Source: Pieris napi (Eukaryota > Arthropoda > Insecta > Lepidoptera > Pieridae). Taken from it: 64,000 bases of DNA. A program made the translations under genes and the position numbers. Location of the stretch: positions 9,362,001-9,426,000 of the forward strand of contig NC_062247.1 of the NCBI RefSeq assembly GCF_905475465.1, written 5' to 3'. The first letter of the stretch is position 1. Each line of letters begins with the position of its first letter. Below are positions 40,453-50,718 of this stretch, one piece after another. The notes under the pieces are model-generated. The model ran no database searches, had not been told where the DNA came from, and worked only from the letters and a program-made list of their open reading frames with translations.

Positions 40453-43044
40453 TTAATAGTGTTCTCGAATATCCACAGTACAAAGGCAGGCAACAGATAC
40501 GGGTTTCTTGACAGCAATCCATCGTTTTCTCAAATCATCAGGCAGTTCTTCCATTGAATTTTCGCCATATTTCTTTCTCTTTAAAACAGTTATCTGTAAC
40601 ATGAATTAATCATTTATATAAAGGCAACATTTCATAAGACGTAATTACTATTGATATCGCTTTCCTAGATATTTTTACTTTATAGGTAGAATCGGGCTTC
40701 CGGTCTTAAGACTGGCTGATTCGATTTAATGGTGCATTTAAAAATTATATTATTTTAAAGGTACCTAGGTACATGAATAGAACGAGTTCGTAATTAAAAT
40801 ACATCATCTGATTATAACTCATCATTACGTATATCGTAATTAAGTAGGTCAAAAGATAAAATTGTGATAAACGTGTTGAAATTTTCTTCAAAAACCCATA
40901 GGAATAAATAATTGATTTTTTTTTGTACGTATTACTCTTTGATCTGTGGACCACACTGATCGAATTTCAAAAATTCGTCAAATAGCATCTTCATAACTTG
41001 ATATGAATTAACTTATTAACAAAGTATATAATTATTTCCCTTAGTAGAATCCAATCAATATATATAAATAAAAAATATTGTTATTTGATTTTTGTGGATT
41101 TTTAAAGTCGGTTATATTTTAACGTTAAAATACTTTCTTAATAAACGTACATTATACACACGTCTTTCTTAATACACTTACATTATACACACGTCTTTGG
41201 CAGCTGTAGGGTGGCGAACAAAGTCCTGTATTGCATTTTATAGTTTCAATATAACTTGGGACGTAGTCTTCACCAAGAATTAAAACGTCTCCCTATGAAA
41301 TAAAATAATTAAAAGGGTTAAAAATACATAAATACACTAGCTGATCCGGCAAACGTCGTTTTGCCGTACAGGTATATTATTTTTAGGAAAAATTTTTTTT
41401 AGTTCAATAAAAAATAGGCTTTGATGGTAGAGGGATGACAATTAAGGGTTGTATGTATTTTTGAATGCTGTATCATAAAAAAGTAAAAACAAAAAGTTTG
41501 GTCTAAAAAATAAATTTAAAAATTTAGGGGTGTGACCACCCTTAACATTTAGGGGGATGAAAAATAGATGTTGTCAGATTCTCAGACATACCCAATATGC
41601 ACACAAAATTTCATGAGAATCTGTCAAGCCGTTTCGGAGGAGTTTAACCACGACACGAGAATTTTATATATTAGATTACAGACATATTTTCTATAAATAA
41701 TACATACGCTCTCCTGCTCGCAGCTACAAGGTGTCTGATGGTCACCATTCTGAAATATTAAAAAATATGTCTAAATTTACGTAGGCGCTTGATCGAAAGC
41801 TAGAAAATGTAATTTTATACAAATACTAGCTGACCCGGCAAACGTTGTCTTGCCATGTATATTATTTCTAGGAAACGTTTTTTTAGTTCAATAAAAATAA
41901 CTATCTAATATTATAAAAAATATTGGTTGATCTTGGAGGGGTGGACACCCCTTATCACTTAGGGTTTTGAAAGATAGATAGTAGCCGATTCTCAGACTTA
42001 CTGAATAGGCATAAAAAATTTCATGAGAATCAGTCGGGCCGTTTCGGAGGAGTATGGGAACGAACATTGTGACACGAGAATTTTATGTATATACTAGTGG
42101 ACCCGACAGACGTTGTCCTGCATGATATTTCAAGCAATTAGTAAAGCAAAGTATGAAAGTACCGACTGCAGCGCCATCTGGCGGGCTGATTTGTGAATCT
42201 AAACCATTCCCAGATCCCCTTGAACACACACAAAAAATTTCATCAAAATCGGTCCAGTCGTTTGAGAGAAGTTCAGTGACATACACACTCACAGAAGAAT
42301 AATATATATAAAGATAGAGATAATATTTTATTCCTAATTCAAATTAGTTTATAAATTTACCAGACGAGAATATATAAAATTAGTTTATTATATATAAATA
42401 TAGTGTATCATAAAAATATCAAATGAGATTGTATCAGTATTTAAATCAAATTATTAATCACCTCCTTGAGGTTATGTGGTCGGTAAAACAAATAATTTAA
42501 TCATTGATAAAAATCGACTAGTATATGTATCAGGCACAGACTATCAGAGAAGAGTGACTATAAAAATATCATCTGAGGCTGGAACACAAGAGAATAATAA
42601 TTGTCACCGAGACAAATTTAATGACGTGGAATAAGTGATACCTGTATCTTATATTCCATAATGAACATATGTATTTTATTTTATTATTTTTAAATAAATA
42701 CTCACATAGTTCTCGACTTTAACATTCCCGCGTTTTCTTGTTCTTGTTTCTACGGAATTGTCCAAGAGTACGATATCATTCCGTATCATATTAGCATAGT
42801 CGACAATAAGAGCAGGCAATTCGTCGGATCTCTCCGAGTTATATGATCTCGCATAGGCTATACCAAAATTATCATCACGATTATCGTCTGACCCTCGAAG
42901 AACGTAGTTCTGCCTCATGTGAGTTCTTTGATTTTCCATTGTATACTCATCAACATTTGAGGTTTTCTTTAAAGCCACCGTCCAAAACGGAATGAGAAGT
43001 ATTGACGCAGCGAAAACTTCGAATAGTAGGAAACTGTTTCGCAT
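40453..43044 (-). CDS. PTTH: Prothoracicotropic hormone precursor
   Basis: Brain neuropeptide that binds the receptor kinase Torso on the prothoracic gland and triggers ecdysone synthesis. Coding exons (minus): 43044-42706, 41749-41708, 41292-41182, 40593-40453; all phase 0, 633 nt, 210 aa, TAA stop. Signal peptide: residues 1-25 (FAASILLIPFWTVA). The pro-region contains ENQRTH and LPALIVDYANMIRND, which match the silkworm precursor. The dibasic site RTRKR precedes the mature hormone, GNVKVENY..., about 105 residues (silkworm 109). It has seven cysteines (PCSC, IKC, GLC, YSC, ACLC), the pattern of a cystine-knot dimer with one interchain bond, and an N-glycosylation site NIT. Family landmarks PPYSC, ITVLKR and KPVSVACLCT are all present. 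The ATG at 43044 directly follows an acceptor, so a leader exon is expected upstream (44782-44995). Small introns are packed with Helitrons. Confidence 0.97.
41137..41199 (-). repeat. 31-bp tandem duplication over a PTTH splice donor
   Basis: Two copies of a unit with TACATTATACACACGTCTTT, offset by 31 bp. The inner copy holds the donor of the exon ending at 41182 (GTAAGT); the outer copy carries a second possible donor, GTACGT. Use of the outer donor would add 31 nt and meet a stop. Confidence 0.75.
41337..41675 (-). mobile_element. Non-autonomous Helitron, family E copy 2
   Basis: Minus strand begins A|TCTAATATATAAAATTCTCG at 41675 and ends hairpin plus GATCAGCTAG|T at 41337. It fills about 80% of the PTTH intron between the exons at 41749 and 41292. 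Confidence 0.82.
41826..42093 (-). mobile_element. Non-autonomous Helitron, family E copy 3
   Basis: 3' end GGTCAGCTAG|T at 41826. The 5' end runs directly into family B copy 3 at 42094, and its TC start is lost. Confidence 0.72.
42094..42314 (-). mobile_element. Non-autonomous Helitron, family B copy 3
   Basis: Minus strand begins A|TCTTTATATATATTATTC at 42314 and ends CGGGTCCACTAG|T at 42094. In a PTTH intron, head-to-tail with family E copy 3. Confidence 0.78.
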
Positions 43045-43139
43045 CTGAAAATAGTTTTGAGATAAAAAAATTATAGGAAAAGTGTTCAGGATTTTGTTTG
43101 ATAGAAATTTGATTTTGTTGGTGTAAGTACTTTACCCCA

Positions 43140-43689
43140 TCTATATATATAAAAGAAAGTCGTGTTTGTTACAACACTTATAACTCGAGATCGGCTGGAC
43201 CGATGTTAGTTATGTCTTTTTTGATGGATTTTTCTCCACTCCGAATAGCAGAATAAGTAATAAAATATCGGATAAGTTATCGAATAACAATAAATAAATT
43301 AGTTAATTTTACGAATGCACACGGCATGTGGCGACTTTTGTTGACAAAACTACGCAATCGCGTCGAATTCGTGTCACTTCAAGAAATTCCGAACTTGAGG
43401 TAAATGAGGAGATGCATAACCAGTCTTTGATCTTGATCGAAAGCATGTGTTACCTCATCAAAAAATGTTGTAAAGCAGAAAGTGCTTTAACATGCAGTAT
43501 CGCAATATTGGCGATAGAGAGAAGAGGCCTAATGTGTAAAACTGCCATTCTTCTTTTGCAATGGCAAGCAATAAAACATTTCTCTATTTGCAAAAAAAGT
43601 TATCACCTTAATGAAATCCTAAAATAAGTTTAACTAAAGTAACAACGATATTATTATTAAGGCGGAACGAAGTTAGCCGGGTCAGCTAG
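43140..43689 (+). mobile_element. Non-autonomous Helitron (550 bp)
   Basis: Begins A|TCTATATATATAAAAGAAAG and ends GTTAGCCGGGTCAGCTAG|T. A 99-codon open frame inside (43328-43627) shows no helicase or Rep motif, so I do not call a gene. Lies 95 bp upstream of the PTTH start codon, in the leader intron. Confidence 0.8.
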
Positions 43690-43777
43690 TTATTCATAAA
43701 GACTAAATCAGTCCAGCGCTCATATTACTGAAGTACTCTTTCGTCTCTTTCAGACAAATGGTGTTTATGCTGTGACG

Positions 43778-44500
43778 CAAAGAGACAGTTAAGTACTTTA
43801 CAACGTGGCAATTGGATTGATTATTTTGTATGAATAAAGGGGTACATTTGAGGGGAATAATTAAAACTGTGTATTTACTTTAATGATTATTACTGGAAAT
43901 ATAGTTTTTGAGATTAAAATTTCAGGAAAGCGATCAGGATTTTTGAAGTGCAAATTCTTTAGGCGCATGAGGGAATTTTTTTTAAGAACGTCACGAATAT
44001 GTGCAGCGTCTTTGTGGAAGACAAGGGAGAGAGCGATTGACACCGATTGAGAGAGAGTGAGAAGGGTGAATATAGAAATTCTATAAAATTTAAATTTCGT
44101 AAAGAGAATTTATGAAATATTAGTATTTTATGAAAAATAATTTATTTAAATCTCAAATGTAGAGATAAATTTAAAAAATTAAATTTATTATTTGTATTTA
44201 TTTTCGACACTTTTAATATTTTAATAACAATTAAATTCGTAACATATCTTCCTTTTTCCCTCCCTCTAAGACTCGGAAATCTAAAGTTTTAAATTTGTAA
44301 AAAATATAAACACGAGTTAAAAATTAGTTTGCCAAAGAAGTTTCACTTCTGACTTGTGTACTTTGTTCGCACGCACCTTTTTTACTAAACATTTGACTGT
44401 GACCCAAAAGAGTTAAGAACGTTACAACGTGGATATTTGAATATTTTTTTAAATATAATTAAGGGGGGAATAATTAGGCTTGATACTGTGAATTTATGTA
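43778..44500. repeat. Direct repeats around a MITE end in the PTTH leader intron
   Basis: AGTTAAG-x-ACAACGTGG, then GGGGAATAATTA, occur at 43778-43865 and again at 44405-44480. Between them, 44333-44390 holds AAGAAGTTTCACTTCTGACT plus GTTCGCACGCACC, a terminus of the same type as the element at 29464. Confidence 0.45.
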
Positions 44501-44781
44501 AATAAAATTAAAATCATTTAAATTGATCAACCTAGCCGATAGGCGATTAAGTTTAGTTAAGTAATTTTGATGTTTTGTTTTTGTTCGACACATTGTAATA
44601 ATGAAGTCCGGTAATGGCGGCGATTTATTTAATATTTTATAGACTTTTTACTTATGTGCAGCAACAGTTTTTTTTGGGTGCCATGACAGGAGTTACATGA
44701 AGACAGTAATTAAATTAATCACGAAGCCTTTACTGACGTAAAAAATATTTTCTCTCTAATTAAAAAAAATAAACAACTTAC

Positions 44782-44995
44782 CCTGACGATAATCAATGTC
44801 AAGGGCTGGATCTATAATACTTCTGAAAATATTATTTGCCATCTTATATACTATCATTTGATTGATGTGTTCATGAAAAGCTCCATTAACTTTAGAACCC
44901 CGATTTGTAATTGATATCTCTGCTATTGTGTCTAATGGACTCTCATTGTGACGAAGACGTAAGGAGGTGCCTATTTTATCCGGTTGACTGTCAGA
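44782..44995 (-). other. PTTH: Probable PTTH leader exon (5' UTR)
   Basis: A strong donor (CAGG|GTAAGT, last exon base 44782) lies upstream of the acceptor that directly precedes the PTTH ATG. A TATA-like CTTTATAAG lies at 45023-45030. Joined, the leader gives no in-frame ATG before the PTTH start, and a TAG stands in frame. It does contain a short upstream frame beginning MIVYKMANN that would overlap the PTTH start out of frame. The transcription start is a guess. Confidence 0.45.
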
Positions 44996-45022
44996 AAATC
45001 GATTGCTATATTTAGGTATTTC

Positions 45023-45030
45023 TTATAAAG
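45023..45030 (-). promoter_or_regulatory. TATA-like element upstream of PTTH leader
   Basis: CTTTATAA on the minus strand about 30-40 bp upstream of the presumed leader exon start. Confidence 0.4.
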
Positions 45031-45174
45031 GCGGGACGACGCCTCATTTATTTATAAATTTGTAAGAAACCCCGCTAAGTGAAAAATTTGTGACGACACG
45101 GATCTTCAGCTACAAATATTGTTGAGGTCGAACCCTGAATCGCACATCACGCCAACAGTTATTTAGATCACTAA

Positions 45175-45414
45175 GGGAGCGTTCAAGCATTACGTAACGA
45201 ATTTTTTGGTATCCTTTTGTAAAACGTTACGATGGGAGCTGGGGATTTCGACTTTCCAGTACTTTACACCACGTAATGGTGTATGTATAAAGAGTCACTA
45301 GGTGGTCACAAACGTATTACTATTGGGTACAGAAAATAGTTACGGCGCGTTACAGGGGGGGGAGGGGTGTCAATAATCTCCAAAAAATGCGAGACGTAAT
45401 ACTTGAACGCTCCC
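45175..45414. mobile_element. PIF/Harbinger-like MITE (240 bp)
   Basis: Ends GGGAGCGTTCAAGCATTACG and TAATACTTGAACGCTCCC; TAA duplicates at 45172-45174 and 45415-45417. The mariner element starts only 4 bp further on. Confidence 0.82.
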
Positions 45415-45420
45415 TAAGGA

Positions 45421-46560
45421 TACGAGGGCTGCAATAAAGGTATCGGGAATGGAATAATACCACTGTTCCTGTCATATTTAAATCTTTTTAATTGAAAACT
45501 CCTTCTCCTCCTTTCTTTTAAAAAAGATTCTCGGTCTTGTCACAAAGTTTTGTCAAACTTGTTTAGTCGTTGAGAAAATGGAATTGAGAATTCAAGAGCG
45601 ATGATTTATTATGACTTTCGAAGTGGTTTATCACAAAATCAGTGGGTTGACCGGATGATTTCTGCATTTGATGATGAAGTCCCATCCAAAACCACAATTT
45701 ATCGCTGGTTTGCTGAATTTCAACATGGACGTGTCAAGCTCAGTGATGATGATCCCCGTCAAGGTCGTCCAACAACTGCAGTCACCCAAGAAAACGTTGA
45801 TGCTGTGCGTAAACTGATTGAGGAAGATCGACATGTGTACCGCGAAATTCAGGCAACTTTAGACATTGGCATGAGTCAAATACAAATAATCTTGCATGAA
45901 CAATTAGGTGTAAAAAAGTTGTTTTCCCGATGGATACCGCATTCGCTCTGTGAAGAGCAAAAAGCGGCTCGCGTTACTTGGTGCGTCAGAACTCTCGAAA
46001 GATTCCACGCAGGATCCTCAAATGCTGTATACAACATCGTATCAGGTGACGAATCCTGGATATACGCGTATGAACCCGAAACAAAAAACCAGTCACGAGT
46101 TTGGGTGTTCGAAAATGAGTTAAAGCGAACGAAAATTGTTCGTTCACGGAGTGTTGCAAAAAAAAATGGTGGCCACGTTTGTCTCAAAAACCGGCAATGT
46201 TGCGACTATTCCTCTTGAGGGACCTCAAGTTACACAGAGAACGGTTAATGCAGAATGGTATGCTAGCATTTGTTTGCCACAGGTCGTTTCTGAACTCCGT
46301 AAAGAGAACTGCAACCGCCGCATCATCCTCCATCACGACAATGCGAGTTCTCACACCGCGCACAGAATAAAAGAGTTTTTAGAGCAAGAAAACATATAAT
46401 TATTAGACCATCCGCCGTACAGCCCCGACCTAAGCCCTAATGATTTCTATACTTTCCCTAAAATAAAGAATAAATTGCGTGGTCAGAGATTATCATCACC
46501 TGAAGAATCTGTGGACGCCTACAAATCGGCCATTTTGGAGACCCCTTTTTGTTTAATATT
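45421..46560 (+). pseudogene. Mariner transposase, inactivated
   Basis: DD34D cut-and-paste transposase remnant. TACGAGGGCTGCAATAAAGG at 45421 resembles a mariner terminus; the right end is not clear. Pieces in order: MELRIQER (45578 on), a frame break near 45600, then 45601-46160 with the helix-turn-helix region (KTTIYRWFAEFQHG, LDIGMSQIQIILHEQLG) and the first catalytic Asp in SGDESWIY. A frameshift follows at about 46150, and the next frame has the second Asp in ILHHDNASSHTA. A TAA at 46397 is next, followed in the same frame by the third Asp in YSPDLSPND. The catalytic triad is thus still legible, but the protein cannot be made. Not related to its neighbours. Confidence 0.9.
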
Positions 46561-47692
46561 GTGATATTGATTTTTTTGTAAAATTAATATATTTTACAAA
46601 AGGCTATTTACTTAAATTTAGATATTGATCATAGCAACGGCATAAAGTACGGATCAGATTGTATTTAAGTGATCGTAAGTCGACTGTCTCGTGTCTGATT
46701 AGGTCCTAATATGCTAAATAAATTCTTATACCTAATCAAATTTTTATGAGGACATTCTTTTTTTCTTAAGTCAGATTTATCACCAAAACAATAATTATGT
46801 ACTTGCGTAACCGATCCCCGAATCTGGAATCAGCTTATACAATCTCTTAAGCAACTGGGCTATACGTAGTAGCGGTTATGAAGTTTCTATAGGTTTCTCT
46901 CAAGCCTGGCATAGGTAATTGTTTCTGCGTTTCTTCTGATTCAAACTCAAAATATCTTTATTAAAATAGGTAAACAAGTTCTTTTTGACACTTATGAACG
47001 TCAAAAAGAAGTTAAATTAATTGTAAATTTACTACCAGTTCGCAATTCAAAGGCGTAGAGCGGGTAAGAAGAACTGGCAAGAAACTTTCCGCCACTCTTT
47101 TTAATCGCCAAGTATTGAGTTATACAAATTGTTTGAACTGGGTCAAATCAATCCCAAGGATTAGGATCATTTAAGTATTCGTCAAATTTATAAAAAGGGA
47201 GTTTGTTGTAAAAACTAATACTTTATTCCATACAAGGAGTGGTTTATCTTCTGGAGCCTGGTTGGTCGTACATTCAAATTAGTTTTATTTCGCGTATTAT
47301 ACCGGTGAAAGTCACCATCTGTTTTAAAATCGTTTATATTTTTTTGAACAAACAACAAGGCTTCAAGAATATATTGACCAGATAGCGTTAGAATATTTAA
47401 TTCTTAAACTTATTCCATACTGACTCCCTCGGAGATACACAACAAATACCCCAAACAGTCCGCTTCTGCCAATTCGAATTTCGAAAATCGGATAAGAGCT
47501 TCATTCAAACCAGGAATCGGTGCTCATCTTGCACCAATTCCTTAAATCATTCACTTACATAGGTGAAAATTATCATAACTTTACTACATAAATATTTTCA
47601 AGTTTTATTTATCTTCACTTGCTTAGTAGTCTTAATAAAATTTATTTACCATTGGTTGTATAAATAAAAGAAAAAGCATTGTTAAAAAACTT
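46561..47692. other. Intergenic spacer with a LINE 3'-end fragment
   Basis: 46940-47160 is a reverse-oriented LINE 3'-end-like repeat (ACTCAAAATATCTTTATT, ATGAACGTCAAAAAGAAG, GAACTGGCAAGAAACTTTCC). I see no gene in the rest. Confidence 0.5.
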
Positions 47693-47698
47693 TTTATT
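47693..47698 (-). promoter_or_regulatory. Poly(A) signal of U2A'
   Basis: AATAAA on the minus strand, about 150 bp after the TAG at 47844. Confidence 0.45.
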
Positions 47699-47843
47699 AA
47701 AAAGGGGTAGTTTCAAGATGTTAAGGATCTAGTGTAGTATGTTCTCTTTTCGCATAATAACCTGTTTCAATCAGCTTGCAAGACCAAGTTTAGTATCTGT
47801 CCCTTATATAACTTAATATCTAAACTATACAAAACCTTACAAC

Positions 47844-49948
47844 CTATCGGCCATTTTGATTGGTCTCCATCTCCTCTTCCACTTCTGAAAAATAGGATCA
47901 AATAATTAGTATTCAGATAAAAAGTCTTATCTTTCCGTTTTGGACTGCTAGCTGGCAAAAGAATATATTAATAACATTGTAAAGGCCAGAACAAAAAAAT
48001 TGCAAATTACTATTATAATAAATTAATTGTCTAATTACAGTTTAAAATAAAAATTGGGTTAAAATGGGTATGTAAAAATGAATACAAGCCACATCAAATC
48101 CAATGATTTTGTGTGGCGATGTGTATTAAAATTTAAAAAATATACAGTCAAATCATATTTCCTGCAGCAAATAGGCATAACCAAGTAATAAAGAATAGTG
48201 CAAGAGGCTAATTTTTTTTGCTATTGCTGCTAATATAATTTCAATAAAAAGTGCTTAATTAAACTTTTAGAGCTAGAAAGTGACATAAATTTGGGACAAA
48301 CTGCTTTTGGTTTCAGCTTCTACGGGAATAAATACATCATAGAGATGGGCTTAAAACACAGAACAAAATGAATATAGTAGATAATCCTATATTACCTTGT
48401 CCATTGGTCTGAGTTTGAGGTTGTAGAGGTTTCTGTCCTGGTATTTGACCAGCTTGCAACATCCTTGTCAACCGCTCCACTTCTTGGAGGGATGAAGCAT
48501 TCTTTATAGCCTCTCGTATCTTGTGAATTTCTTGAGGTGTAAGACCTAGAGATTAAGAAAATTGTTATGTAAGTTAAGAATTTATGTAGATATAAAACAT
48601 GTACATCAAATTTTTATTATTCTATGTAAGATAAATAATTTAATTTAAATTAATTATATGTGAAACAGAAAGTATTTCTCCATTTGCATAGTTACAGTAA
48701 CTGGTAAATACACACTTGTGACTTTAGGATCTGGCATATTGCCTCCAGGAACGAAGGTCTTTGCTTTTCTTATAATTTCTTTCTGCATTTCCTTTCCTTT
48801 CTTGCTCTTAAACAGATTATTTGCCTCTTCCCTTTCCTTCTGCTTTATTTTTCTGAAGTCTAATAATTTTAGTCCTGGCAGTTTATAAGCAATATAGGCT
48901 CTGAAATTTTAAGAACAGTTTTACTAAATACTTTATTTTGTCATTTAAGTGTTTGTTTTGATCAGTGTTCAATATGTTACCACTTTATTAAGTAGATCTT
49001 ACCTATAATGTTGTTTATTTGCAACTGGGTTATGCATCAAAGACAATGTCTTTAGTTTTGACAGTGAAGCCAATGGATCAAGATCACCAAGCTCAGCTAT
49101 ATTATTGTTTGTTAAGATAAGTGTATCCAAGTTTGGTAAATACTGTTCTAGATTTTCTCCAATTCGTCTGAAATGTTTAATGTTATTTAATATTATTGCC
49201 TAAAACTAGGTGTGAAAATTATAAGGTTAGACATGCTAATGTATGCAAAACAGTTTTGCCACAATATAGTAGTATACATTTTAGGATAGCAAGAACATCA
49301 CCAATGAACATAGGAAAAGTAAGCTTACACAGTATGATAGTAAAATAAAGTACAATGTTATAACACTTAAGTAAGAAAAAATGTCAGGGAAATTGCTAGA
49401 GTACCAAAAAGTACTTACACAATTCTATTATTATTAAAGAACATGCATTTTAGTCTCTTTAATAAAGGAAACCCATCCAATTTGCGAATATCATTTTCAG
49501 AATAATCTATTGTATCAAACTGGTCGAGAGTAGCGCCCATATTTTCAATTTGAGGTATTTTGTAACCTGAAAAGGAATTTTTAAATCTTGAGATTAGGTT
49601 CTGATGTATATATATGATATATATATAAGAACAGTAAACTGTTTGTATTGAACGACAATACAAACAAAATTACTCGGATATTCTTTAAAACTGACTCAAG
49701 CTTGAGGATTCAACCACCAACATAAATAAACTAACTAACTACTAAAATATCTAGATCAACTGTATGGCACATTATATAATTAAAACAGGGGAAAGTAAAA
49801 AAAACTATAGCTATTTTATTTTAAATATGTATTTAAAATAACAAAAATATATTGCAAAATTCTAACCTCTTAGGTCCAACTCACGATCCCGACACGGATT
49901 CATATATTGCATGGAACTTTGAATCAATTCAATGGTAAGTTTCACCAT
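47844..49948 (-). CDS. U2A: U2 small nuclear ribonucleoprotein A'
   Basis: Leucine-rich-repeat core protein of the U2 snRNP. It pairs with the U2B'' RRM protein on stem-loop IV of U2 snRNA in the nucleus and acts in branch-site recognition. Exons (minus): 49948-49867, 49566-49419, 49167-49003, 48900-48716, 48545-48396, 47884-47844; phases agree, 771 nt, 256 aa (human 255). The start MVKLTIELIQ matches the family N-terminus. LRRs: residues about 20-130 (RELDLRGYKIPQIENMGATL, DYSENDIRKLDGFPLL, ILTNNNIAELGDLDPL, SLMHNPVANKQHYR), then the LRR cap RAYIAYKLPGLKLLDF and a basic stretch. The C-terminal helix has VTPQEI-like SLTPQEIHKIREAI and ends in an acidic EVEEEMETNQNG tail as in vertebrates. Complete and intact; a single-copy housekeeping gene. 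Confidence 0.96.
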
Positions 49949-50315
49949 TTTGATAGTTTAGAAAACAATTTCAGATTTATAGAAAATCGTAATGATCTAG
50001 CAATATTAAAAGTCTAACTTTCAGCAGCGGTTATAATATGTGTCAATTTTGGCATAATTTTTAGTTTACAAACTTAACCATAGACGGCAGAGTGTAGACC
50101 ATATTACTTAACAGATCACTTGACAGTACACGCGATAGTTGACAGTTAGTTAACAGGATGGAATAAAATATTCTAACGAGATTGACATTTTGGTCCAGAG
50201 ATTACGAAGCTTCTTTTATCATTTTTTTTTTATCTTCTTTTATCAACCTCAAGAAATAAACAGATAAAAAATTTTCTTGATTAATTTCAGTGTTTTGTAG
50301 TGAGCCTTTAAAACA
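49949..50315. other. Upstream region of U2A', no gene seen
   Basis: AT-rich, no open frame or recognisable repeat. The U2A' promoter should lie here. Confidence 0.4.
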
Positions 50316-50558
50316 GCCCTGTGATTCTGTAACTCACTTCACGAACTCACACAGCGGTTTTCGCATCGGCGGTCGCTCTCAAATCAGTCGTGAAGCAGTC
50401 ATTTTATGATTTGGCATTCTGATAAACAATAAACTACAAGCTCCCACCTTTTCAGAATGCCAAATCATAAAATGACTGCTTCACGACTGAATTGAGAGCG
50501 ACCGCCGATGCGAAAACCGCTGTGTGAGTTCGTGAAGTGAGTTACAGAATCACAGGGC
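50316..50558. mobile_element. Fold-back MITE, hairpin family F copy 2
   Basis: 243 bp, almost entirely one hairpin: GCCCTGTGATTCTGTAACTC at the left, GAGTTACAGAATCACAGGGC at the right. Arms of about 107 bp are nearly perfect, with a loop of about 30 bp (TAAACAATAAACTACAAGC). Same family as 18670-18927. Confidence 0.82.
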
Positions 50559-50718
50559 AGAGCTCGAGTCGCGACTCAAGCCTCGGAACTATGGCCTAAC
50601 TACGGCCTCGGGCCTTCACAATATTACTCGAGGCTGAAGCTCGAGCCTTCATAGGAGACTCGAGCCTTGAATGAGTCGAAGACTCGAAAGACTCGAGCCT
50701 TTTAACAACTCTAATTAA
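50559..50718. repeat. CTCGAG-rich terminal array, probable hAT end
   Basis: Repeated GACTCGAGCCTT / CTCGAGGCTGAAG / GCCTCGGAAC units, several in inverted form, ending TTTTAACAACTCTA. Short clustered motifs by a TTGTTAAAAGGCTCG-like end recall hAT subterminal repeats. No matching opposite end found. Confidence 0.4.

Noticed and set aside
43328..43627. 99-codon frame inside a Helitron
   Set aside because: No Rep or helicase motif; the element is non-autonomous.
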